Assembly: GCA_009861545.1 (NCBI GenBank)
Contig: VXME01000061.1
Location: 1-64,000, forward strand
Direction: 5' to 3'
Origin: Acidobacteriota bacterium
Lineage (GTDB): Bacteria > Acidobacteriota > Vicinamibacteria > Vicinamibacterales > UBA8438
Length of the DNA: 64,000 nt
Positions 36,101 to 44,101 of the stretch are shown here, one piece after another; within the stretch, counting starts at the first letter, position 1, and each line of letters begins with the position of its first letter. A program made the translations under genes and the position numbers. The notes below the pieces were generated by a model. It worked only from the letters and a program-made list of their open reading frames with translations. It was not told where the DNA came from and did no database searches.

Positions 36101-38272
36101 ATGCCTGGACTATTCCGATTTCGGACGTTCACCGTCTTCGTCGCCTTCGCCATCGCGCTGCTGGCCGTCCCGGATGCGTCCGCCCAGCGCCTGACCGGCA
36201 CCGAGAACGGCGAGTGGCGCTACCTCGGCGGCGACGCCGGGCACACCCGCTCGTCGGCCCTGGACCAGATCGACGGCGGCAACTTCTCCGACCTGGAGGT
36301 GGCCTGGATCTGGCGGGGGGACAACTTCGGGCCCAACATCGACTACTTCAACCGCTCCACGCCGATCTACGTCGACGGCGTCGTCTACACCGTGTCCTCG
36401 CCCCGCCGGCAGGTGGTGGCTATCGACCCAGGCACGGGCGAGACGCTCTGGACGTTCCGCGAGCCGGAGTCGGTCCGCCACCTGCGCTCGCCCCGGCAGG
36501 CCTATGGCAAGGGGGTGGCCTACGCGGAGGTCAACGGCCGCGGGGTGATCTTCGTCACCAGCCCCGCCTTCTTCCTCTGGGCGCTCGACGCCGAGACCGG
36601 CCGTCCGCTGGAGAACTGGGGCAGCCCGATCCCGCTCGACGGCTTCCCGCAGTCCGGCGGCCTCGACCTGATTCCGCCGCTCGTCGAGGACTGGGGACGC
36701 TGGCTGGACCGCGCCGCCAGCTACGACCCGGGCTACGGCATCCCCCGCGAGCTGGGCATGGTCACGAGCTCCGCACCGCCTATCGTCGTCAACGGGGTGG
36801 TCGTGGTGCTCGTCGGGCACCAGCCGAGCTACGGGCAGACCCGCATCGAGAACGTCCCCGGCGACGTCATGGGCTTCGACGCCGCCACCGGCGAGTTCCT
36901 CTGGAAGTTCCACATGATCCCGCGTCCCGGCGAGTTCGGGCACGAGACGTGGCACAACGACGCCTGGCAGTGGTCGGGCGACATGTCGACGTGGGCGCCG
37001 GCTTCCGCCGACCCGGAGCTCGGGCTGGTGTACCTGGTGACGAACGCGTCGACCGTGCAGAGCTACGCCGGCCACCGGCCGGGCGACAACCTGTTCGGCG
37101 GCTGCGTCCTCGCGCTCGACGTCAGGACGGGGGAGCGGCGCTGGCACTTCCAGATCCACCGCAGCGATCAGTGGAACTACGACCTGCCGACCGCGCCCAT
37201 CCTGATGGACCTGACGGTGGACGGCGAGCGCATCCCGGCGCTGATCCAGAACACGAAGCAGGGGCTCGTCTTCGCTTTCAACCGGGAGACCGGCGAGCCG
37301 ATCTGGCCCATCGAGGACCGGGAGGTCATCCAGACGGAGGTGCCCGGCAACTACACGTCGCCCCGGCAGCCGTACCCGACCCGGCCCGAGCCGCTCGATC
37401 CCATCGTCCGGGACGGGCTGACCGAGGAGTTCGTCATCGACTTCACCCCGGAGCTCAAGCAGCGGGCGCTGGATATCCTGAGCCACTACCGCATCGGCGG
37501 GCTCTACGTCCCGGCGCTCCCGGAGAATCACACGAACGACTTCTTCAACAACGTGGGCTGCCGCGGCGGCGGCAACATCATTCCGCACCCGCCGGTCGCG
37601 GACCCTGCCACCGGCCTGATGTTCAACTCGCACCGCCGGACGTGCAGCGCCCCGTCGTTCATGCGACCCACCGGCGGCGTCGATCAGGACAACCCCGACT
37701 ACGCGCGGCCCGGCCCCGGGGGCGCCACGCCCAATTCGACGCCCACGACCGGCACGACGGTCGTCGCGTGGCTGCCGGGCGGCTTCCGTCGGCCCACCCC
37801 CGAACAGGAGTCGTTCGTCTCGGTGACGGGTCTGCCCACCATCGACGGCCTGCGTCTCTACAAGCCGATGGACAACCAGCTCTCCGCCGTGCAGATGAAC
37901 ACCGGCGAGCGGGCGTGGTCGCTGCCGGTGGGCGAAACGCCGCAGGTCATCCGCAACAACCCGCGGCTGGCGGGGCTCGACGTCCCGAACTCGGGGGGCG
38001 CCGGCTTCTCCATCCAGATGGTCACCGGCGACCTGCTGGTGCAGACCCGCGCGCTCAGCGAGGGGACGCGGCAGATCGTGCCGGACGCCCCGCTGCTGCT
38101 GCACGGCCGCGACAAGCGCACCGGCGAGGTCCTCGGCAGCGTCGAGCTCCCGGCGCCCGGGCAGTACGGCATGATGACCTACCTGCACGAGGGGAAGCAG
38201 TACATCGTCGTGCAGATCGGCAGCATCCAGACCGGCTTCCCCGGCTCGCTTGTGGCCTACGCCCTGCCGTAG
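36101..38272 (+). CDS. Secreted quinoprotein (PQQ-type beta-propeller dehydrogenase) 1
   Basis: 723 residues with a signal peptide ending DASAQ at about residue 29. The mature part is an eight-bladed propeller of PQQ-dehydrogenase type: VVAIDPGTGETLWTFRE, GFDAATGEFLWKFHM, LALDVRTGERRWHFQ and FAFNRETGEPIWPIE are W-docking blade ends. It resembles membrane glucose dehydrogenase and pyrroloquinoline alcohol dehydrogenases but has no heme site or membrane anchor, so electrons must pass to a separate carrier. A TAGAAT box lies 9 nt before the ATG. Substrate, probably an alcohol or sugar, is not assignable. Confidence 0.88.
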   Translation: MPGLFRFRTFTVFVAFAIALLAVPDASAQRLTGTENGEWRYLGGDAGHTRSSALDQIDGGNFSDLEVAWIWRGDNFGPNIDYFNRSTPIYVDGVVYTVSSPRRQVVAIDPGTGETLWTFREPESVRHLRSPRQAYGKGVAYAEVNGRGVIFVTSPAFFLWALDAETGRPLENWGSPIPLDGFPQSGGLDLIPPLVEDWGRWLDRAASYDPGYGIPRELGMVTSSAPPIVVNGVVVVLVGHQPSYGQTRIENVPGDVMGFDAATGEFLWKFHMIPRPGEFGHETWHNDAWQWSGDMSTWAPASADPELGLVYLVTNASTVQSYAGHRPGDNLFGGCVLALDVRTGERRWHFQIHRSDQWNYDLPTAPILMDLTVDGERIPALIQNTKQGLVFAFNRETGEPIWPIEDREVIQTEVPGNYTSPRQPYPTRPEPLDPIVRDGLTEEFVIDFTPELKQRALDILSHYRIGGLYVPALPENHTNDFFNNVGCRGGGNIIPHPPVADPATGLMFNSHRRTCSAPSFMRPTGGVDQDNPDYARPGPGGATPNSTPTTGTTVVAWLPGGFRRPTPEQESFVSVTGLPTIDGLRLYKPMDNQLSAVQMNTGERAWSLPVGETPQVIRNNPRLAGLDVPNSGGAGFSIQMVTGDLLVQTRALSEGTRQIVPDAPLLLHGRDKRTGEVLGSVELPAPGQYGMMTYLHEGKQYIVVQIGSIQTGFPGSLVAYALP

Positions 38273-38279
38273 ATTGACA

Positions 38280-38687
38280 TCTGTCAACCCGATGCACCCG
38301 GCAGTCTCCAGTGCATGGGCCAGGCCGTCGGCGCGGGCTTCGAGTTTGCCGAGCCAATTGAACCGACGCAACGCATCACGGTGCGTGGCATTCCGGGTCC
38401 GCAGCGGAACATCGCTGTCCAACCGGTCGGTGATCGGGCACTCCGCATTGCCAGTGGCCGGGGCCGCGATTTCCTGCCGTTGGCAATTCGGAATACCCGA
38501 TCCGTGATCGCCTGGACCGCAATCTTCCGCTGATAGCGGCACCCTCGTCGTTGCGGAGCCGGAACTCCCTGCCGCCATCGACTGGAAGCTCGATCGCCTC
38601 CCACCGCTCCTGTTGCCCGGCAGCCGGCACTGCGACGACTGTCGCAAGGACGCCAAGCACGGCCATCGCTGTAATGATCACTCTCAC
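38280..38687 (-). pseudogene. Small secreted protein broken over three frames
   Basis: The minus strand opens at 38687 with a clean signal peptide (MRVIITAMAVLGVLATVVAV, then PAAGQQ) and RWEAIELPVDGG. It then continues logically only by shifting frame twice: QRKIAVQAITDRVFRIANGR near 38500-38560, and ECPITDRLDSDVPL, THRDALRRFNWLGKLEA and DGLAHALETAGCIGLTDVN in a third frame down to 38270. All three pieces read well as protein, and none of the frames does so on its own. Two frameshifts therefore seem to have broken one gene of about 135 codons. Family unknown. Confidence 0.5.
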
Positions 38688-38691
38688 GGCG

Positions 38692-38850
38692 CTACGCCGT
38701 CTCAGGGAGCCGGAAGACGCAGAGCACGTTGCCTCGCGGCGGCTGCCGGATTTCCGGCGTGACCATCCGATTCGCCTTCAGCCGGGAGACGGGCGAAGCC
38801 GATGGTGACAGGGGCCTGCTGGTGCAAACCCGCGCGCTCAGTTCATGGTT
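38692..38850. pseudogene. Scrambled quinoprotein gene fragments
   Basis: On the minus strand 38692-38769 reads RMVTPEIRQPPRGNVLCVFRL and stop, nearly identical to the C-terminus of the quinoprotein at 39243. On the plus strand 38765-38850 reads RFAFSRETGEADG and GLLVQTRALS, matching two separate segments of the quinoprotein at 36101. Two different quinoprotein genes have therefore left pieces here in opposite orientation. The whole stretch 38273-38872 holds this debris and the broken secreted-protein gene. Confidence 0.65.
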
Positions 38851-38872
38851 GTCGCACGCGGTAAGATGAGAC

Positions 38873-39178
38873 ATGGACGCCACCGCCTGGACAGTCGTCG
38901 GGGCCGCCATCGCGATCCTCGTCGCGATCGGCACGGCGTTTCGGAGCCTCCGAAGCGAGATGCGGTTGTTCCGAGAGCACGTGGACAACCGGATTGATTC
39001 CCAGGGCAAGGACCTCCGCGAGCGCATCGACGCCCAGGGCAAGGACCTCCGCGAGCGCATCGACGCCCAGGGTAAGGAGACGGGCGAACAGATCGGCCAG
39101 TTGCGCGAGCGGATGGCGAAACTCGAAGGCCTGCTCGAAGGTCTGCGCGAGGCCGTCACCGGCAAGCGGGCAGCGTAG
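38873..39178 (+). CDS. Small membrane-anchored coiled-coil protein
   Basis: 101 residues. One membrane helix (VVGAAIAILVAIGTAF, residues 8-23) is followed by a coiled coil containing two copies of DLRERIDAQGK (33-bp repeat, 39011-39076) and an ending GQLRERMAKLEGLLEGLREA. The plan recurs in the 65-residue protein at 55094 and, without the membrane helix, in the repeat protein at 31793. A TAAGAT box ends 5 nt before the ATG and there is no obvious ribosome site. Function unknown. Confidence 0.7.
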   Translation: MDATAWTVVGAAIAILVAIGTAFRSLRSEMRLFREHVDNRIDSQGKDLRERIDAQGKDLRERIDAQGKETGEQIGQLRERMAKLEGLLEGLREAVTGKRAA

Positions 39179-39242
39179 CTGCGTCAACGACCAGTTTGTC
39201 CCGCCGAGGTCGTAATCGGCGGACCGACGGGCGCCGTCCGTC

Positions 39243-40991
39243 TCACTGCAGCCGGAAGACCCACAGCATGTTGCCGCGCGGCGGCTGCCGGATCTCCGGC
39301 GTGACCATCCGGTAGTTGACCCCGCCCCCGGCCGCGATGGCGACGTACTGCACGCCGTCGTGCAGGTAGCTCACCGGGAAGCCGCCGGCGCTGGAATTGA
39401 GGATCCGCTCCCAGAGGATGTCGCCGGTTGCCGCGTCGAACGCCCGGAAGCGGCGCGCGTCGTCGGTCACGAACACCAGCCCGCCGCCGGTGGTCAGCAC
39501 CGAGCCGCCGATGCCGGCCCGCTGGCGATGCACCCACCGCGTCCCGCCGGTGGCCAGGTCCATTGCCGTGAGCATGCCGACCTGCCCGTCGACGTCCGGC
39601 GCCACCTCGCGGGTGGCCCGCGCCGACCCGTGGTGGAAGCCCGGGCGGTCGCGGAACTCGTTCAGCGTCAGGGTCATGCAGACGTTGTTGGTGGGCGCGT
39701 ACAGGGCGTTGGTGCCGGGGTGGTAGGCGGTCGCGTTCCAGTTGATGCCGCCGGTCAGGCTCGGGCAGACGAAGACCGGCTCGCCGACCTGCGGAAACTT
39801 CAGCTCCTCGTTGAGGAGCACGCGGCGGCTCTCGGCGTCGACGTCGGCGACCACGTTCTGGCGGTTCGTCGGCTCGGCCCAGAGGAATGCCCCGGTGGCG
39901 GCGTCGAGCGCCCAGACGATGCCGGTCTTGCCAGGGATGCCGGTCACGATCTTGCGCCGCGAGCCGGGGATGATCCCGCCGTTCAGCCACTCGACCGCGT
40001 CGGGGTCCGGCGACACCTCGGTCTCGACCACGAGCCGGGCGTACGGATGGTCGAGGTCCCATTCGTCGTTGGGGGTGTGCTGGAAGTACCACACGATCTC
40101 ACCCGTGTCGGCGTCGATCGCGAGGGTGGAGTTCGTGTAGAGAACGTCGCCGTCGCCGGTGCCGCGCTGCACCGAGCCCCATGGAATAGGCACCCCGACG
40201 CCGGCGTAGATCAGGTTCAGCTCCGGGTCGTAGCTGGGGGCGTTCCACGAGGATCCGCCCCGCCGCAGCTCGTCGGGAATGTCGCCCCAGGAGTCGTAGC
40301 CGAACTCGCCTTCGCGGGGAATGGTGTACGTGCGCCACACCTCCTCCCCGGTCTCGGCGTCGTGGGCCGAGATCCAGCAGCGCGTGTTGAGGTAGTAGCA
40401 GCCCGACATGCCGGCCACCACCCGGCCCTTGATGACCTGCGGTCCCCCGGAGTAGTGCTGGCCGACCTCCCAGTCGCCGACCGTGACGTCCCACACGACT
40501 TCGCCGGTGCGCGCGTCGAGCGCCACCAGGTGGGCGTCGTGGGTGCCGATGAACAGCTTGTCGTCGTAGAGCGTCCCGTTGCGGTTCGCGCAGGCGAGCG
40601 TTGCGGCGTGCGCGACCCGCGGCCGGCGATACTCCCACAGGCGGGTGCCGTCGCGCACGTCCAGCGCCTCGACGTAGTCGCACGCCTGCACCAGGAACAT
40701 GACGCCGTCATGCACGAGGGGCGTGGTTTCCTGCAGGCCCTCGGCCATCGTCCAGGCCCAGGCCAGGCGCAGGCCGCCCACGTTGGCGGTGTCGATCTGG
40801 TCGAGGGGGCTGTAGCCCCAGTGGTTATAGGTGCGCCGCCACATGGGCCAGTCGCCCGCCGGCGGGTCGACGAGCATCTGCCCGGTCACCGGGCTGTAGT
40901 CGTCGAGGGGGGACTGCGCCGAGGCGATCGCTCCGGTGAGCAGCAGGCAGGCCGCGATGAAGCCGGGGACGGTTCGGGGGAGCTGTCGCAT
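39243..40991 (-). CDS. Secreted quinoprotein (PQQ-type propeller) 2
   Basis: 582 residues from ATG 40991, chosen for its GAGGAGAGG ribosome region and signal peptide (residues 7-26, ending ASAQ). Blades such as VEALDVRDGTRLWEYRR, LVALDARTGEVVWDVTV and LAIDADTGEIVWYFQH show the PQQ propeller. The pair CDYVEAL and CYYLNTRCW contribute Cys residues, but no adjacent Cys-Cys ring is seen. The length and W motifs fit PQQ alcohol dehydrogenases; no heme c domain is present. It is divergent from the AbiEii-like operon. Substrate unknown. Confidence 0.88.
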   Translation of the reverse strand: MRQLPRTVPGFIAACLLLTGAIASAQSPLDDYSPVTGQMLVDPPAGDWPMWRRTYNHWGYSPLDQIDTANVGGLRLAWAWTMAEGLQETTPLVHDGVMFLVQACDYVEALDVRDGTRLWEYRRPRVAHAATLACANRNGTLYDDKLFIGTHDAHLVALDARTGEVVWDVTVGDWEVGQHYSGGPQVIKGRVVAGMSGCYYLNTRCWISAHDAETGEEVWRTYTIPREGEFGYDSWGDIPDELRRGGSSWNAPSYDPELNLIYAGVGVPIPWGSVQRGTGDGDVLYTNSTLAIDADTGEIVWYFQHTPNDEWDLDHPYARLVVETEVSPDPDAVEWLNGGIIPGSRRKIVTGIPGKTGIVWALDAATGAFLWAEPTNRQNVVADVDAESRRVLLNEELKFPQVGEPVFVCPSLTGGINWNATAYHPGTNALYAPTNNVCMTLTLNEFRDRPGFHHGSARATREVAPDVDGQVGMLTAMDLATGGTRWVHRQRAGIGGSVLTTGGGLVFVTDDARRFRAFDAATGDILWERILNSSAGGFPVSYLHDGVQYVAIAAGGGVNYRMVTPEIRQPPRGNMLWVFRLQ

Positions 40992-41220
40992 GGCCGGGTT
41001 CCTCTCCTCGGTGCGCCGCTTGTCGCGTTGGTGGAGTGTCGAATGCGCCCTGGGCGCGTCAGCACCGACGCGCGACGGTAGTGTAACCGGTACGAACTGC
41101 CGGCAACGCAATAGCCTTGAGCGTGGGAGAGCCGCCTCGATGCACAGATCGGCGGGACCGCGTGCACGGCACGATCGGGCTGCCCGCCCGTGGGTCGCCG
41201 GTATATGGTGTTGCACGCCT

Positions 41221-41682
41221 ATGACCATCGAAGAGTGGGCCAGGAACCAGCAGGAACGTCGCCAGCAGTTCGACGAAGAAGCGCGGGGCTGCAAGCTGAA
41301 GCCGCCCGAGGCCTTCAGTGACGAGCCCGCCCCCCCGGAGGCCCGCCGGAACCTCTGTCCCGATCTCGATCCGGCGCTCACCGGCCGCAGGAGCCATGCG
41401 GTCCGCTGGCGCATCGCGCGAAGCTGCTGCGGCTGGGCGGAGCCGCCGACGACCGAAGAGTGCTACGCCGCCTTCCACACCGACGCGCCCGACCAGCGCC
41501 AGAAGAGCATCATCTACATGTGGGGAACGGAAGCCACCTTCACGGAGCTGTTCGAAGCCTGGGCGCAGCACGCCTACACGTTCCGCGACCTCGTGCGTGC
41601 GCTGCACCTGGCTGCCTTCCCGTGGCCGGACCGGATCGCGGAAATCAATCAGTGGGCCGATCCCCATCACGTCGAGCGATAG
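41221..41682 (+). CDS. Uncharacterised protein, partner of the AbiEii-like gene
   Basis: 153 residues, cytoplasmic. I do not recognise a family. It begins with a charged helix (EEWARNQQERRQQFDEEARG), has a central part with several Cys (RSCCGWAEPP, ECYAAFH) and ends in amphipathic helices (LFEAWAQHAYTFRDLVRALH). It stops 12 nt before the nucleotidyltransferase gene and shares its strand, the usual place of the antitoxin in AbiE-type systems, but it is not an AbiEi-like winged-helix protein. A TATATG box lies 13 nt before the ATG. An antitoxin role is inference from position. Confidence 0.6.
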   Translation: MTIEEWARNQQERRQQFDEEARGCKLKPPEAFSDEPAPPEARRNLCPDLDPALTGRRSHAVRWRIARSCCGWAEPPTTEECYAAFHTDAPDQRQKSIIYMWGTEATFTELFEAWAQHAYTFRDLVRALHLAAFPWPDRIAEINQWADPHHVER

Positions 41683-41694
41683 CGGCACGCCAGC

Positions 41695-42615
41695 ATGGAC
41701 CGACTCACGCTCCCGCTGCCCGCCAGAGGCATCTGGTTGCGGGTAAGAAGTCTGCTGGAACCGGCGCGCGAGCGCCTCGGGCCGGAAGCAGGTCCCTGGA
41801 AGATCGGCGGTGGGACCGTGCTCGCGGCACGCTGGAACCACCGCGAGAGCACCGATCTCGACCTTACCGTCAACGCGGGCGCCGCGATCCCAGCCCTGTT
41901 CGCCGGACCCGACGATGATTTCGAGGCAGAGATCGGGCGGCGCGGTGGACACTCCATCGCCTTTGACCGCGACCGGTGCACCATCGGGTTCAGCACCGGC
42001 AAACTGGACCTGTGCGCTCTCGATCCCACGCCCGGTGAAGGCCATGCCGACGCGCTCGTCGATGGTGAGCCGGCTGTCGTCCTGAACAACGTCCAGATCC
42101 TCTGCGGCAAGCTCCGGCGGGCGAACCGCAGCCCCGTGCGTGACGTATTCGACATCGTAGTCGCCGAGAAACTCGACCCGCACGCCCTGGCGGTCGCTGC
42201 GAACACGAGAACCGCACGCGACATCGAGGCGATCGCCGCAGCCTGGAGAGCTTCCAACCCCGTCTTCGCGTACAACGCACCACTCGACATCAGCGGCGTT
42301 CAACCGGAGTTCGCGGGCTACCTGGCGAGTCTCGGGCACGCGGCTGCCGCGGCTTTGACCGGAGCGCTCTACGAACGGGTCAGGGTGTACACCGACGGGG
42401 ACATCGGGTTCGTGGAGACGAGAACCAGGAACGGGATCGAGAGGGAGTTCACGGTCGAGCCCGCTCGCATCGAAGGGGTTTTCGAGGCCAACGGCCTGAA
42501 CCAATACCTGCCGCAGACCGGCGTGCGGCCTGCCCACATCCGTGACCGCATGCGTGCCGCGTGCCGGGAACGCGCAGAGTTCGTGCACGACACAGGGTCC
42601 GGCGCGGCACGTTGA
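41695..42615 (+). CDS. AbiEii/AbiGii-like nucleotidyltransferase, candidate toxin
   Basis: 306 residues. The motif KIGGGTVLAARWNHREST (residues 36-53) followed by DLDL (Asp54, Asp56) is the GG-T...HRxSxDLDL signature of AbiEii toxins in the DNA polymerase beta nucleotidyltransferase superfamily. Later AVVLNNVQILCGKLRR and SPVRDVFDIVVAEKLDP match the conserved helical part with the Lys and the RD(x)FD motif. These enzymes modify tRNA or other targets and cause bacteriostasis until neutralised. The upstream 153-residue gene is the likely partner. A ~140-residue C-terminal region with strands is longer than in many family members. Confidence 0.82.
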   Translation: MDRLTLPLPARGIWLRVRSLLEPARERLGPEAGPWKIGGGTVLAARWNHRESTDLDLTVNAGAAIPALFAGPDDDFEAEIGRRGGHSIAFDRDRCTIGFSTGKLDLCALDPTPGEGHADALVDGEPAVVLNNVQILCGKLRRANRSPVRDVFDIVVAEKLDPHALAVAANTRTARDIEAIAAAWRASNPVFAYNAPLDISGVQPEFAGYLASLGHAAAAALTGALYERVRVYTDGDIGFVETRTRNGIEREFTVEPARIEGVFEANGLNQYLPQTGVRPAHIRDRMRAACRERAEFVHDTGSGAAR

Positions 42616-42708
42616 CCCGGTTGCAGGATCGGCTGCGCAGGCCACCGCCGTACTCAGCTCTGTGCAGGCACTCGGGACCCGTCGGGTACCCGCAGCGAGT
42701 CGGGCAGG

Positions 42709-43878
42709 TCAGACCCGCATGGCCGAGTAGACCGCCATGTGCGCGCTCACGATGCGCTGCAGCGCCTCCTGATTGGGCTCCCGCGACCACTCGCCGCGTT
42801 CCGACGTGCCCCCCAGGACGATGCCGTCGCGGCGCGGCTGCATGTGGATGCCGAGGAGCCCGCGGGTATCCCCGTCGGGCGGGTCGCCGCCGATGCCCCA
42901 GTCGACCTCCTCCTGGGGCACGAGCACGGTGAGCTGTCCCTTCGCCGGCAGCAGATCGTCGTCGTCGAAGAGGTCGCGTGCGCCCAGTCCGCTGCAGTTG
43001 ACGACCAGCGCCTCGCTCAACTCCACCAGCTCGCGCGGCTCGGCGAACTTGCGGATCTCGATACGCCCGCCGAAGTCGATGAAGTCGTGGACCAGCGCAT
43101 CCAGGTAGATGGACGGCTCGATGCGCAGTTGGTTGCTACGGATTGCGTAGCGGCTGGGAAAGGGATGCTCCCCAGGTTCCAGCGTGAGCTGGCCGGAGCG
43201 TAGATGGGCGGGAAGCAGCGGCTCCCGCTCCTCCTCGGCATCGTCCCCGGTGGTGCCCGGAGGCGTGTCGCTGAGCGCGTACCGGTCGATCCAGGACACG
43301 CCGAATCTCGTTCCCGCCAGCAACTGCAGCTCGCGGTAGGAGATCTCGACCGCTTCGCGGAACTGCGCGTCCCAGGCAGGTGTCCTGAGATCGTCCTCGA
43401 CCAGTCCCGCGGTGGGGGTGAAGCCCGCGAACGACATGTTCGAGGTCGTGTTCGGCGGCACCGACATCGCGTAGATGGTCACCGCGAACCCGCGCCGCTG
43501 CAGTTGGCGCGCGGCCGTAAGGCCCACCGCGCCGCACCCGATGACCGCCGCCCGGCGGCTGTCGTGGCCGAGGGCCATCTCGGCCGCCATCCGGCCCGTG
43601 CCCCACGAAAGCGACATGCCGGAGCCGCCGTGGCCGTAGTTGTGAATCACGGTCGTGTCGTCGAGCCGGTCGGCGCGCAACACGAAGCCGGTGGGGCGGT
43701 GCGGGCGCAGCCCGACGGTGGTCCGGATGATCCGGTCCCATTCGGCGCGCACGGGCGCGAGCCGCAGGGGCGGTCGCCGCATCGGCGTCGGCGGCGGCGT
43801 CGATCTCGCCGAGCAGCCGCCCAGGCCGGCGCCCACGAGGCCCATGCCGCCCAGCTTCAAGAGGGTTCTTCGGTCCAC
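42709..43878 (-). CDS. D-amino-acid-oxidase-like flavoprotein with circularly permuted motif order, Tat lipoprotein
   Basis: 389 residues from GTG 43878, with GGAGG 5 nt upstream. DRRTLLKLGGMGLVGAGLGGC is a twin-arginine lipoprotein leader (Cys22). Then residues 56-95 hold GLRPHRPTGFVL and VIHNYGHGGSGMSLSWG, the segment that in ordinary DAAO lies near the C-terminus and binds the FAD pyrophosphate. Only after that, at residues 110-130, comes the N-terminal-type dinucleotide motif AAVIGCGAVGLTAARQLQRR. The chain ends with VLGGTSERGEWSREPN plus a short helix, which in DAAO directly precedes GxRPxRP. The order of the fold is thus permuted. It may oxidise an amine or amino acid; substrate unknown. 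Confidence 0.8.
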   Translation of the reverse strand: MDRRTLLKLGGMGLVGAGLGGCSARSTPPPTPMRRPPLRLAPVRAEWDRIIRTTVGLRPHRPTGFVLRADRLDDTTVIHNYGHGGSGMSLSWGTGRMAAEMALGHDSRRAAVIGCGAVGLTAARQLQRRGFAVTIYAMSVPPNTTSNMSFAGFTPTAGLVEDDLRTPAWDAQFREAVEISYRELQLLAGTRFGVSWIDRYALSDTPPGTTGDDAEEEREPLLPAHLRSGQLTLEPGEHPFPSRYAIRSNQLRIEPSIYLDALVHDFIDFGGRIEIRKFAEPRELVELSEALVVNCSGLGARDLFDDDDLLPAKGQLTVLVPQEEVDWGIGGDPPDGDTRGLLGIHMQPRRDGIVLGGTSERGEWSREPNQEALQRIVSAHMAVYSAMRV

Positions 43879-44101
43879 CGTCGCCTCCGGGTCTCGTTCG
43901 TTCCGCTGGCCGGCATCGTGCCGCTGCACATCTTGGATCGTCCCTCCATCACGGGCAACTCTCTTCGGTCGGCGGGAGCTGCGGGATGCGGCAGGATGTT
44001 GGGGGCCGCCCAACTCTGTGGTTGAATGGAACGCTCACAAACGCCGTAGCCCGCGCGCTGCCGTAGCGCCGCGCTGCAGGAAAACGGAAGGGGAGGGCGC
44101 C

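Noticed and set aside
41203-41208. TATATG before the 153-residue gene, considered as a promoter.
   Set aside because: No -35 box at a suitable distance could be found, so I did not list it as a feature.
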